Source: Candidatus Dojkabacteria bacterium (GTDB lineage: Bacteria > Patescibacteriota > Dojkabacteria > SC72 > JAHDCA01). Taken from it: a stretch of DNA of 17,130 nucleotides. The notes beneath the pieces were generated by a model. That model saw only the letters and a list, made by a program, of their open reading frames with translations, made no database searches and was not told the origin of the DNA. The first letter of the stretch is position 1; the number at the start of each line of letters is the position of its first letter. Positions 1 to 6,993 of the stretch are shown here, one piece after another. A program made the translations under genes and the position numbers. The stretch is from NCBI GenBank assembly GCA_020630115.1, contig JAHDCA010000012.1:1-17130 (forward strand), written 5' to 3'.

Positions 1-1498
1 TGATTGAGATGTCGGTTGGTGTTGAGTTAGTGTTTACAACATTGACTGTGATAACCTGCTCGATATTGTTTGCCCCATCATTATGAGTAACACAAACTGT
101 GTAACTACTTTGCGTTGCATAGTCAATTAAGAATCTATTTTCAAGCAAGTTGCCTGAAGTTATCTGGAAATGCATGTTATCAGAGTATGGTAAGAAACAA
201 CCTATCGAGTAAGTTCCGATACTATCTTCCCCATCATCAACAACAGATAAGATACCAACGAGGGTATTTGCTGCTGCTGCATCCAATATTGACGTATTAG
301 AAATATTTAGAGCAGTTTGAGGGTTGTTAATATCAACTACGTTAACTGTTATAGCTTCTTCGTAAATATTTGAAGCTGAATCGGTAGCTCTTACTCTAAC
401 TGAGTATGATGATTGCGTCTCGTAATCAGCTGTCGAGTTGAAAATCAATTCGTCTGAAGCATTGATTGTGAACATTGCATTATCAGTATCCCCAAAACCA
501 CTAACTATACTTAGAGCGTGTGTTTCAAATGTCGCATCAAGATCAGTAACTGTTAATGTACCAACTGTTGTTGGTCCTGCAATATTCTCAATTACTGTAT
601 TTGCCGTTAATGTAATGTCAGTTGGGATTTCGTTGAAGTAGTTCCAGAAATTTGTATCTGTTTGACCTATTAGTCCATCACCTGTGTGATAATAATTATG
701 GTCATCAGCTAAAAATTCTCCTGTATTCCAGATTCCCGCTGTATCTGCTAATGCTTCGCTAGTTTGTCCTGCTGATCCCCACTGTACAAATGAAAGTAGA
801 TCAGTGCTTGAAGTTGTCATCGAGCTTGAAAAAAGTGCTGATGAGTCAGGTGAGTATGTGAGTGGTACTGATGGTGTGAAAATAAATTCTTCTCCAGGGT
901 TTAAGATAAAGCTTGATGTTGTTAATGGCTCATTGTTACTGTTTGAAACGAAGTAAAATCCGTTAACATCAACTAAGTCTCCACCAAAATTTTCAATTAC
1001 AACAGTATTGCTATATGTGTCGATTGAAGAAATGTAAGGTCTTGCCACTGAATCAAAAACATTTATTGTAAAATCCTGCTCAATAGTTCCCCCATTACCA
1101 TCATCTGCTAGGATACAGATCTCGTAATTATTATCTAAATCAGAGTCAATAGGCAACTCATAATCAAGGATTGGTCCGATCAACTCATTGTTATTGAAGT
1201 TGTCGATAGAGAATAAAAAGTCATCTGCCGCTGGAGTTGAGCAGAAAAGCCCTACAAAGTGCAGATCTCCTATATCTGGATCAGTGATCGTAAAGTTAAT
1301 TTCTCCTGTAATATCTCCTTCTTCTATAACTGAAGTGGAGATATTTATTGCAGTAGGTGCAGAGTTTGCATAAGCCTGTGAAGAAAGATCTCCCTGGCTA
1401 TATACAAATACTACCCCCAGCACAATAAGTGTTAGCGAGAAAATCGCTAAGCTTGTGTTTTGTTTTCCTTTAGAAAACAATTTGTTTAAAAATTGCAT
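1..1498 (-). CDS. Secreted cadherin-like repeat protein with lamin-tail-like domain (partial, C-terminus outside window)
   Basis: The reading frame is open from the ATG at 1498 to the window edge (499 codons), so the C-terminus is missing. Residues about 17-34 are hydrophobic and followed by an AYA motif at 42-44, a plausible signal-peptide cleavage site, so the protein is probably exported. Three repeats of about 100 residues (about 47-148, 291-388, 393-490) have the cadherin/Ig-like pattern: an opening APT- or IPT-type strand, a DxD-containing middle, a xYxxxVxxxD strand and a closing TxNVxD strand. Between repeats 1 and 2, residues 154-285 resemble a lamin-tail domain (VVIENFGGDLVDVNGF, a following LxPGE, then a W/G-rich end). 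Repeats 1 and 3 each carry a cysteine pair at matching places (C86/C128 and C434/C469). A role in adhesion or cell-surface structure is inferred from the domains only. A possible -10, TAGAAT, lies at 1523-1528. Confidence 0.85.
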   Translation of the reverse strand, partial: MQFLNKLFSKGKQNTSLAIFSLTLIVLGVVFVYSQGDLSSQAYANSAPTAINISTSVIEEGDITGEINFTITDPDIGDLHFVGLFCSTPAADDFLFSIDNFNNNELIGPILDYELPIDSDLDNNYEICILADDGNGGTIEQDFTINVFDSVARPYISSIDTYSNTVVIENFGGDLVDVNGFYFVSNSNNEPLTTSSFILNPGEEFIFTPSVPLTYSPDSSALFSSSMTTSSTDLLSFVQWGSAGQTSEALADTAGIWNTGEFLADDHNYYHTGDGLIGQTDTNFWNYFNEIPTDITLTANTVIENIAGPTTVGTLTVTDLDATFETHALSIVSGFGDTDNAMFTINASDELIFNSTADYETQSSYSVRVRATDSASNIYEEAITVNVVDINNPQTALNISNTSILDAAAANTLVGILSVVDDGEDSIGTYSIGCFLPYSDNMHFQITSGNLLENRFLIDYATQSSYTVCVTHNDGANNIEQVITVNVVNTNSTPTDISI

Positions 1499-1522
1499 TG
1501 CAGCAGCAAAATAAATTTATCT

Positions 1523-1551
1523 ATTCTAGTTAATAGATTTAATGATTGGAA
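1523..1551 (-). promoter_or_regulatory. Possible promoter of the cadherin-like repeat gene
   Basis: On the minus strand, TAGAAT (1523-1528, five of six consensus bases) is preceded by TTCCAA with 17 bp spacing. This would give a leader of about 18 nt. The -35 match is poor. Confidence 0.3.
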
Positions 1552-1573
1552 GTCAAGGTCTCGGAGTTTTGTG

Positions 1574-1603
1574 TTGGGATTGTTTGCGGGCTTATAGTAT
1601 AAT
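1574..1603 (+). promoter_or_regulatory. Possible promoter at the start of the small membrane protein gene
   Basis: TTGGGA (1574-1579), an 18-bp spacer and a perfect TATAAT (1598-1603) overlap the ATG at 1602. A second -10 candidate, TATAGT, lies at 1593-1598. If TATAAT is used, transcription would begin near 1610, favouring the GTG at 1608; if TATAGT is used, near 1605. Confidence 0.35.
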
Positions 1604-1976
1604 GGGTGTGAGTAGCAAAGAAAGAGTTCCAGATTCGGCGGGGTCAACTAGTGCTGCAATTGGTGCTAGTTTTTTACTCTTTAAAATTTTTGGAAACTTT
1701 TATAATGAGAAACCTTTCTTAGAGAATCCCATTCTTTTGTTACCAGTGTTGTATTCATTGACTGATCTAACTGTTGAAATGAGTGGTGTTGAAAGTGAAT
1801 TTGGTCGAGCTACTTTAGCAACTAGTGCTGTTATCTTAGCTGGGTACTTTCTTGATAATACACAACAGGATTCACTTTATTTAGCTTCAAAACCATTAAT
1901 TTATTTTGCAGTTGGATTACAAGCTTTTGGGACATTGAAGTATAGTGGTATAAGAAGCTATTTTAGAGATGACTAA
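1602..1976 (+). CDS. Small hydrophobic membrane protein, unknown function
   Basis: The frame gives 124 residues from the ATG at 1602. An upstream in-frame ATG at 1542 would add 20 residues, but that stretch looks non-coding and contains -10-like sequence (TATAGTATAAT at 1593-1603), so the true start is 1602 or the GTG at 1608. After a short polar N-terminus there are three or four hydrophobic segments (about 15-32, 43-56, 69-84 and 95-111) separated by short acidic loops, as in a small integral membrane protein. Third-position usage (GTT, GGT, ACT, TTA) matches neighbouring genes, which supports real coding. I do not recognise a family. It is flanked by minus-strand genes on both sides, and its TAA overlaps the end of the TPM gene tail-to-tail by 4 bp. 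Confidence 0.6.
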   Translation: MGVSSKERVPDSAGSTSAAIGASFLLFKIFGNFYNEKPFLENPILLLPVLYSLTDLTVEMSGVESEFGRATLATSAVILAGYFLDNTQQDSLYLASKPLIYFAVGLQAFGTLKYSGIRSYFRDD

Positions 1977-2947
1977 AATCCCCTACCAGCACCGCCGCCC
2001 CCGGACATTCCGCCTCCAAAACCACCAAAGCCTCCACTTGAGCCACCTGATCCTCCGCCCCATGATGAACCCCAGGGAGTTTTGGGGAAGATTTTGTCTG
2101 AATTTTTATGGGAATTTAATTGATTTGCTTGCTTAGCTAAATATGACTTGAACGGATCATGGGTACCTAGCCACGAGAGAAGTGCATCAAGTATAATTCC
2201 TACACCAAGACCAATTAGTAGAGAACTCCAGCCAAACGAGATTAGGATGGCAATTATTGAGCCGATGATTCCTCCAAGCCAGACACTTTTTGATCTTGCG
2301 ATACTTAGGAGAATTTCCCAGATGAAAATCCCGATGAATATTATGATAAAGAAGCCTGCGACAAACCAGTCACCTATGTTTTGAAATGTTGATTGACTTA
2401 TCAGAGGTTCATCTTCTGCACTGTACTCATTATAGCTCTCGTTGATTAGGGCGTTGGTGAGTGAGTCGATTGCTTGGTCGTAATTGTCGTTTTTAAGTTC
2501 CTCTATAGCGTAATCATCAATTAATTTACCAACTTTCGAATCGTTCAATGCACCTTCAAGTCCGTAACCCACTTCGATCCAGATTTCCCTTTTCTCTTTG
2601 GAAACTAGTATTAATAAACCGTTGTCATTTTTTTCGTTGCCGATCTTCCATTGCTCAAATAGTTCTGTAGCGTATAGATTTTGATCATTGTAGCTTCCGT
2701 AATTGTCAGTAGTTACTATCACTATCTCGTTAGTGGTATCTTCCCTGTTAGCCTCGAGCTTGAGCTCTAATGACTCATCGATACTCAATATCCCTTCAAA
2801 ATCATTAACAAAACCTAAAGGTTTTGGAATATCTTCTTGAGCTATGGTGATCTTAGTCGTAGCAAAGAAAATCCATATTGATAAAAATACAAAAAGGAGT
2901 GCTTTAAGCACTCCTTTTAAGTTTGTATGTATGTCAATCTTATTCAT
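1973..2947 (-). CDS. TPM-domain membrane protein (YgcG/TPM_phosphatase family) with glycine-rich tail
   Basis: This 324-residue protein starts with a hydrophobic export segment (about 13-36). A TPM domain follows at about 42-172 with the family's core NDNGLLILVS (107-116), then REIWIEVGYGLEG (120-132) leading into an acidic helical half. Two transmembrane stretches (about 194-216 and 224-258) come next, and the C-terminus (292-324) is made almost wholly of Gly and Ser with a final GRGF. Family members sit on the outer face of the membrane, are often beside LemA, and have been linked to photosystem repair (plants) or envelope functions (bacteria); the substrate here is unknown. The ATG overlaps the lemA stop by 8 bp, so translation is probably coupled. 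An intrinsic-terminator-like hairpin lies within codons 12-22. The TAG overlaps the convergent gene on the left. Confidence 0.9.
   Translation of the reverse strand: MNKIDIHTNLKGVLKALLFVFLSIWIFFATTKITIAQEDIPKPLGFVNDFEGILSIDESLELKLEANREDTTNEIVIVTTDNYGSYNDQNLYATELFEQWKIGNEKNDNGLLILVSKEKREIWIEVGYGLEGALNDSKVGKLIDDYAIEELKNDNYDQAIDSLTNALINESYNEYSAEDEPLISQSTFQNIGDWFVAGFFIIIFIGIFIWEILLSIARSKSVWLGGIIGSIIAILISFGWSSLLIGLGVGIILDALLSWLGTHDPFKSYLAKQANQLNSHKNSDKIFPKTPWGSSWGGGSGGSSGGFGGFGGGMSGGGGAGRGF
2883..2914 (-). terminator. Intrinsic terminator or attenuator inside the start of the TPM gene
   Basis: Read on the minus strand, a perfect 7-bp stem GGAGTGC/GCACTCC (2908-2914 and 2896-2902) with loop TTAAA is followed at once by TTTTTGTATTTTT (2883-2895). 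Four A bases on the 5' side extend the stem against the first Ts. It begins 26 nt after the lemA stop codon, within TPM codons 12-22. By structure it should end lemA transcripts unless ribosomes translating the TPM gene cover it. The arms are symmetric enough to act on the plus strand too, but there the T-tract is only TTTT. Confidence 0.8.
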
Positions 2948-3518
2948 CAGTTAGGTCAACTACTGGTGCTACCTCTGCTCCTTCTGCTGATTCAAATAGG
3001 TCTTTCTTATCAAAATTCATCATTCCTGCGATTACACTTGTTGGGAAAGTCCTGACTTTCTTGTTGAACGCTGTGACCTGCTCATTATATCTACCTCGTT
3101 CTGTAGAGATCCTGTTTTCAGTTCCCGCTAACTCATCCATCAAAGCAAGTGCTGTTGTGTTACTTTGTAGAGTTGGGTAGTTCTCCATGATAACTAAGAG
3201 TCTTCCCAGTGATGATTCGACTTGTCCTGCTGCCTCAAGTTTCTCAGGTGTTCCTGACTGAGCTCCTGAGTAACCTTTTCTTGCCTCAGCAATTGCTAGA
3301 AAGATATCTTCTTCCTGATCCATTACACCTTCAACTGTGTTAACAAGGTTTGGGATGAGGTCAAATCTTCTCTGAAGTTGTGTCTCAACTTGTGCTTGAG
3401 CTTGAGATACATTTTCGTCTAAGTTAACTAGTTGGTTATATTGTCCAATTAGCCACATTCCTAAAAATGCTACTACCCCAAGGAGTCCTGCGACTACTAT
3501 TATTGCTGTTCTTTTCAT
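2940..3518 (-). CDS. lemA: LemA family protein
   Basis: From the ATG at 3518 the protein is 192 residues, the usual LemA length. Residues 4-24 form the single N-terminal transmembrane helix. The rest has the long-helix coiled-coil character of LemA, with the typical core NQLVNLDENVSQAQAQVETQ followed by RRFDLIPNLVNTVEG (50-64), an ENR-type helix (AGTENRISTERGRYNE, 131-146) and the FP motif in RTFPTSVIA (157-164). A TTG start at 3557 would add 13 residues but is less likely. The molecular role of LemA is not settled; it is commonly paired with TPM proteins in the envelope. It lies downstream of the P/Q-rich gene after a 70-bp gap holding a hairpin, and overlaps the TPM gene by 8 bp, so the two are expected to be co-transcribed. 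Confidence 0.92.
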   Translation of the reverse strand: MKRTAIIVVAGLLGVVAFLGMWLIGQYNQLVNLDENVSQAQAQVETQLQRRFDLIPNLVNTVEGVMDQEEDIFLAIAEARKGYSGAQSGTPEKLEAAGQVESSLGRLLVIMENYPTLQSNTTALALMDELAGTENRISTERGRYNEQVTAFNKKVRTFPTSVIAGMMNFDKKDLFESAEGAEVAPVVDLTDE

Positions 3519-3549
3519 TGAAATTTTATTGAAGTTAATTACTGAGTTT

Positions 3550-3576
3550 GTGAGCAAAGCATTTTGCGATGCTCAC
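3550..3576 (-). repeat. Inverted repeat (hairpin) between the P/Q-rich gene and lemA
   Basis: GTGAGCA (3550-3556) and TGCTCAC (3570-3576) are perfect 7-bp arms. An inner GC/GC pair (3559-3560 with 3566-3567) could extend the structure. Neither strand has a T-tract after it, so it is a poor terminator; it could be an mRNA processing or stabilising hairpin within the operon. Confidence 0.5.
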
Positions 3577-3588
3577 ATTATTAAATCT

Positions 3589-4416
3589 TTAGCTTGCTGG
3601 CACTATTGGTGGAGGTGTAGGGTTTGGATTGCTTGGTATCGTAGGAGGTACCTTTGCCTCTTCATTGCTAATAGGATCATCAACTCTAGTTGGTTCGGGC
3701 ATGGTTGGAGCTACTGGGTTGATAGTTGGTGGTGTAGCTGTGTTAACAGCTTGTGGTGCGTTGGCGTTAACTGGCTGTTGCGGTGTTGACGGTTGTACTG
3801 GAGGTGACATCGGGTTTTGTGGTTGTGGAGTTGTTGCAGCTTGAGGCATTACAGGTTGAGTCGTTGGCGGGTTAATTGGTTGTGGTGGTATTGACGGGTT
3901 AGGTGTTGGTTGGTGTGCTGGCTGTCCCATCATGTTAGGAGCTTGAGGTGGTTGTGGTTGTGCAGTTGTAGTTTGTGTCATTGGTGGTGTTTGTGTTGCT
4001 TGCCCTATCTGAGGTTGTTGTTGCATAGCATGAGGATTAGCTTGTGGCATTGTTGGTGCTCCACCCATCTGTTGTTGCTGTTGCATCTGCTCTTGTTGTG
4101 CAAAAGCTTGTTGGATATGATCAGGGATTGATAAATCTGGCTCTGGCGCATTATCAGGTAAATCATTTAAGAACTTCTCTGCAACCCATGCTAGAAAATC
4201 CTCTCTGTCGAAGTTGTTCTGCATTGTTTGCTGGAAAGCTTGCATCTCTTGTTCGCTCTCTGGCATTTTCACCCCTTTAGAAGTCAAATACTCAAGCGAA
4301 AGCTGTTGTAGAAATTGCATTACCCTATTACGCTCTGGCTCAGGCCAGTCTTTAAAATTCCAAACATCTTTTCCAAAATGCCTAATTAGTACTTCATCAA
4401 GTGCTGTAATCTGCAT
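3589..4416 (-). CDS. P/Q-rich low-complexity protein, unknown function
   Basis: The protein has 275 residues in two parts. Residues 1-88 look like a compact helical domain with several aromatics (W19, F21, W24, W78) and no export signal: it opens MQITALDEVLIRHFGKDVWN and contains an EPERNRVMQFLQQLSLEYL-like helix. From about 100 onward there is a Q-rich stretch (100-117, including QQQQQ), then about 150 residues dominated by Pro, Gln, Thr, Asn and Ala with many PQ, QP and PP pairs, so it is intrinsically disordered. No repeat of fixed length is obvious. I do not recognise the N-terminal domain; similar short-domain plus P-rich proteins are frequent in Patescibacteria. It is upstream of lemA on the same strand and probably in the same transcript. 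Without a signal peptide it is probably cytoplasmic. Confidence 0.75.
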   Translation of the reverse strand: MQITALDEVLIRHFGKDVWNFKDWPEPERNRVMQFLQQLSLEYLTSKGVKMPESEQEMQAFQQTMQNNFDREDFLAWVAEKFLNDLPDNAPEPDLSIPDHIQQAFAQQEQMQQQQQMGGAPTMPQANPHAMQQQPQIGQATQTPPMTQTTTAQPQPPQAPNMMGQPAHQPTPNPSIPPQPINPPTTQPVMPQAATTPQPQNPMSPPVQPSTPQQPVNANAPQAVNTATPPTINPVAPTMPEPTRVDDPISNEEAKVPPTIPSNPNPTPPPIVPAS

Positions 4417-4440
4417 ATCTTTTAATTACAAAAATTTATC

Positions 4441-4459
4441 TATGCTCTATGTTAGCATA
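4441..4459. repeat. Inverted repeat upstream of the P/Q-rich gene
   Basis: TATGCT (4441-4446) and AGCATA (4454-4459) are perfect 6-bp arms around a 7-nt loop. It sits in the 93-bp gap between two minus-strand genes. On the minus strand it is followed by GATAAATTTTTG, so it could be a weak terminator for the gene at 4510-5073 or an operator for the next gene. I cannot decide between them. Confidence 0.3.
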
Positions 4460-4509
4460 AATTTGTTCTTGATGAATTTATAATATTGATAGATACAAAT
4501 TTCTTGAAT

Positions 4510-5073
4510 CTAAGGGCAAACAATACTTACTAGATCACCATTCGGATCTTCAATGTACACATTTGTTGCATCTGGATTAAATAAATCAGAAAAGTTGAAC
4601 CCATCAACATGGTAAGTTGTAGTTCCAGAGATTGTTTGCTTATGCCAATTGATACACTCTTCATCAGGTTGAGACAAGAATAAAAGGTCAGATGCATTGG
4701 TGGCTTCTAATGCTATTGCAGTCAGTAGTGCGCAGGGCAAAAGTACATTTAAACTCAAATTAATTACCTTTTTATGAAACGGAACTTTTACCTCAGGAAG
4801 CCCCAAAGGGTATAGAGTCAATGGTTTAGTCTCATCTATTTGAGCTTTGTGAGGAGTTGATAAAGTAACACTATCACGTATATCTTGATGTCTCTGATCA
4901 CGAATAGCTTTTCGAGTATTTAGAGTTGCTAGCCAATTCTCGTGAGATAGATACCTAATCATATTGATAACCCATCTATGAGGTGTCCTTTTTAGAGGAT
5001 GTAAATCAACATCCTCTGTATGATGTGAACCCTGACGTCTTTCTCCATCGAATATAATTGTTTTATTCCCCAT
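4510..5073 (-). CDS. Predicted single-pass membrane protein, unknown function
   Basis: The 187-residue protein has a long basic, histidine-rich N-terminal part (1-100, with RR, KR and HH clusters), one hydrophobic segment (about 104-124) and a 60-residue acidic C-terminal part. The C-terminal part has just two cysteines (C140, C186), which could form a disulfide if it lies outside. Positive residues flank the N-side of the membrane helix (FHKK, 99-102), favouring an N-in/C-out orientation. No known domain is recognised. The ATG at 5073 is preceded by TATAAT ending 5 bp upstream, implying a leaderless message. The gene is divergent from dus and shares a 50-bp promoter region with it. Confidence 0.65.
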   Translation of the reverse strand: MGNKTIIFDGERRQGSHHTEDVDLHPLKRTPHRWVINMIRYLSHENWLATLNTRKAIRDQRHQDIRDSVTLSTPHKAQIDETKPLTLYPLGLPEVKVPFHKKVINLSLNVLLPCALLTAIALEATNASDLLFLSQPDEECINWHKQTISGTTTYHVDGFNFSDLFNPDATNVYIEDPNGDLVSIVCP

Positions 5074-5078
5074 AACAT

Positions 5079-5108
5079 ATTATAACCTATAGCTATCTGT
5101 TTTTGCAA
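5079..5108 (-). promoter_or_regulatory. Promoter of the single-pass membrane protein gene (probably leaderless)
   Basis: On the minus strand, TTGCAA (5103-5108), an 18-bp spacer and a perfect TATAAT (5079-5084) are followed by 5 bases and then the ATG at 5073. Transcription would start at or next to the first base of the start codon. Confidence 0.6.
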
Positions 5109-5117
5109 TGGTATAAT
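5109..5117 (+). promoter_or_regulatory. Extended -10 promoter of dus (leaderless)
   Basis: TGGTATAAT is a perfect extended -10 (TGnTATAAT). Exactly six bases separate it from the ATG at 5124, so the expected start of transcription is the A of the ATG. No good -35 is seen, as is common with extended -10 promoters. It overlaps the -35 region of the divergent minus-strand promoter. Confidence 0.7.
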
Positions 5118-5123
5118 ACCATC

Positions 5124-6074
5124 ATGAAATTTAACAACATCAAATACCAACTAGCACCAATGGAAGATGTGACCGATACGGTTTTTCGACGGATCGTTAT
5201 GTCTTGTGGAGTGCCTGATGTCCATTACACTGAGTTTACCTCTGTTGAGGGAATGTTTAGCCCAGGGAGTTTCGCTGTGACTCAGAGGCTTGTATATGAT
5301 GAGAGTGAGAAGCAGATTCCTCTGATCGCACAGATTTGGGGTAAGACGCCAGATAAGTACTCGATGGCTGTTGAGAAATTGATCGATATGGGTTTTGATG
5401 GTGTTGATCTTAATTTTGGCTGTCCTGTTGCAAAGATTACTAAGCAAGGGTGTTGTAGTGCATTGATTAATGATTTTGAGAAAGTTGATGAGATTTTGAC
5501 TAAAGTCTTAAAGGCTGCTGATGGTAAGATACCAGTAAGTGTTAAGACAAGATGTGGATTTGATAGTTGGAAGACTCAGGAATGGATGGAATTCTTGATG
5601 AAGTACCCTATCTGGCAATTGACTTTGCATGGGCGCATAGCTAAGGATATGAGTAAACACCCAGCTGATTGGAGCAAGATCGCGCAGGCTGTTGAGATTC
5701 GTGATCGACTTGCACCTGATATGAAGATTATCGGTAATGGTGATATTAAGTCACTTAATCAAGCCGATGAATATATTGAGAAGTACGGGGTGGATGGAGT
5801 TATGATCGGTAGAGGAATCTTCGAGAATGTATGGTTGTTCGATCGTGACATAGATCCAGCTAATGTAGCGAAGGAGGATTGGATTAGGAAATTTCTAGAG
5901 CATGCAGAGCTTTTTAAATTTACTTGGGAAGACCGTAAAAATTTTGCAATCCTTAAAAAGTTCGCTAAAGTCTATATCCGTAACTTCAAAGGTAGTTCTG
6001 AGATCCGCGAAGCAGTTTATAACTGCAAAGATATTGACTCAATGATTAGCGTCTTGAGAACGCATATTGATTAA
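5124..6074 (+). CDS. dus: tRNA-dihydrouridine synthase
   Basis: From the ATG at 5124 the protein has 316 residues, normal for bacterial Dus. These FMN enzymes reduce specific uridines in the tRNA D-loop to dihydrouridine with NADPH. The N-terminal FMN motif is APMEDVTDTVFRR (11-23). The signature VDLNFGCPVAKITKQGCCSALI (94-115) includes the catalytic Cys100 in GCP. VSVKTRCGF and LTLHGRIAKDM mark later barrel strands, followed by IIGNGDI and VMIGRGIF, the phosphate-binding end of the TIM barrel. A helical RNA-binding tail follows. A TTG start 21 bp upstream would place the promoter inside the gene and is rejected. Which uridine is modified cannot be told. Its last 36 bp overlap the convergent DUF368 gene. 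Confidence 0.95.
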   Translation: MKFNNIKYQLAPMEDVTDTVFRRIVMSCGVPDVHYTEFTSVEGMFSPGSFAVTQRLVYDESEKQIPLIAQIWGKTPDKYSMAVEKLIDMGFDGVDLNFGCPVAKITKQGCCSALINDFEKVDEILTKVLKAADGKIPVSVKTRCGFDSWKTQEWMEFLMKYPIWQLTLHGRIAKDMSKHPADWSKIAQAVEIRDRLAPDMKIIGNGDIKSLNQADEYIEKYGVDGVMIGRGIFENVWLFDRDIDPANVAKEDWIRKFLEHAELFKFTWEDRKNFAILKKFAKVYIRNFKGSSEIREAVYNCKDIDSMISVLRTHID

Positions 6075-6932
6075 TATTCCTATCATTAAGAAGATAATGA
6101 ATGAAATTGCTGTGAATGCGACTTCCGTGTTAGTAAATGATGAAATCGATACTATCTCGAATTCTTTATCTTGGTATTTCACAAATGGCCAGAGCACCCT
6201 AGCTGAGGCTATAAGTACGCCGAATATGAATGCCATGAATTTGTTCTTATAGTTAGCAAGCAAGAATTTTATGATCTTAACAATTATTATTGCTCCAACC
6301 CCTACTCCGATCGAGAAGATTGTAAGATTTGTGAGGATTTCGCCGTCAAAATTCCCTGAGGTTATTTCCGAGATTGACTCGACGATATAGAAGTAGACGC
6401 CCAGTGCAAGTAGTATAAATGAGCCACTAACACCTGGTAATATAAGGCCCGAGATCGCTAATGTTCCAGACCCAAAAAGCATCAGCATTGAAGGATCGCT
6501 AGAACTTCCACTTGAGAACCCAAATAGTACGAAACATGCAATAGCCGTGAATATAGCGAATGCCCAATCACTAAAAGATTTCATGGATCTGTACGGGATA
6601 ATTAAAGTTGCAAATACTAATCCAAGAAGTGCCGCAAATAGGTATTGGGGGTATTCATGTTCAACCCAAACTATCAGTCTGGAAGCTAGGATAATACAGC
6701 CGAACATCCCTCCAAGAAGAGGTATGATGAATTTCCAAGGAAGATTTTTTATCTCATCGAAAGTGGCTTTTATATCTCGATTTACCAAAAAATCTTTGAC
6801 TATCTCAACTCCTTTATCCATTAATCCGATTAACTTCTCATAAATGCCAAAGCTTAATGCTATTGTACTTCCGCTTATTCCTGGGATTAGCTCTGCTAAA
6901 CCAATAAAAAATCCGTGAATTATTGTTTTCAT
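6039..6932 (-). CDS. DUF368 membrane protein (PopT-type undecaprenyl-phosphate translocase family)
   Basis: From the ATG at 6932 the protein has 297 residues with about eight hydrophobic segments. It shows the diagnostic internal duplication of DUF368: ELIPGISGSTIALSFGIYE (14-32) and GLILPGVSGSFILLALGVY (162-180). Members of this family (PopT) have been shown to return undecaprenyl phosphate across the membrane for reuse in wall synthesis; the assignment here rests on family membership. An upstream frame could start at 7043, but it would overlap the preceding gene and add 37 polar residues before the conserved MKTIIHGFFIGLAE start, so 6932 is chosen. A TAAAAT box lies 8 bp before this ATG. 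It lies 61 bp downstream of the reductase-VTT fusion, and its 3' end overlaps dus by 36 bp tail-to-tail. Confidence 0.9.
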   Translation of the reverse strand: MKTIIHGFFIGLAELIPGISGSTIALSFGIYEKLIGLMDKGVEIVKDFLVNRDIKATFDEIKNLPWKFIIPLLGGMFGCIILASRLIVWVEHEYPQYLFAALLGLVFATLIIPYRSMKSFSDWAFAIFTAIACFVLFGFSSGSSSDPSMLMLFGSGTLAISGLILPGVSGSFILLALGVYFYIVESISEITSGNFDGEILTNLTIFSIGVGVGAIIIVKIIKFLLANYKNKFMAFIFGVLIASARVLWPFVKYQDKEFEIVSISSFTNTEVAFTAISFIIFLMIGILINMRSQDANH

Positions 6933-6993
6933 AATGATCAATTTTACTTGATATGTATTACTAAGACTAGCTTTAAAAAGTTTATCCAGGAGT

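Noticed and set aside
115..1373. Plus-strand ORFs at 115-300, 438-641 and 1188-1373
   Set aside because: They lie antisense to the continuous minus-strand repeat protein, which has clear domains and a signal peptide; the plus-strand translations look random.
3519..3557. TTG start extending LemA by 13 residues
   Set aside because: The ATG at 3518 is directly before the typical Lys/Arg plus transmembrane start of LemA, and the extension overlaps a hairpin.
3529..4483. Several plus-strand ORFs opposite the P/Q-rich gene
   Set aside because: They are Cys/Trp/Leu-rich mirrors of the Pro/Gln codons on the other strand and have no plausible protein features.
5151..5447. Minus-strand ORF inside dus
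   Set aside because: The Dus motifs, including catalytic GCP, are on the plus strand; the antisense frame is a shadow.
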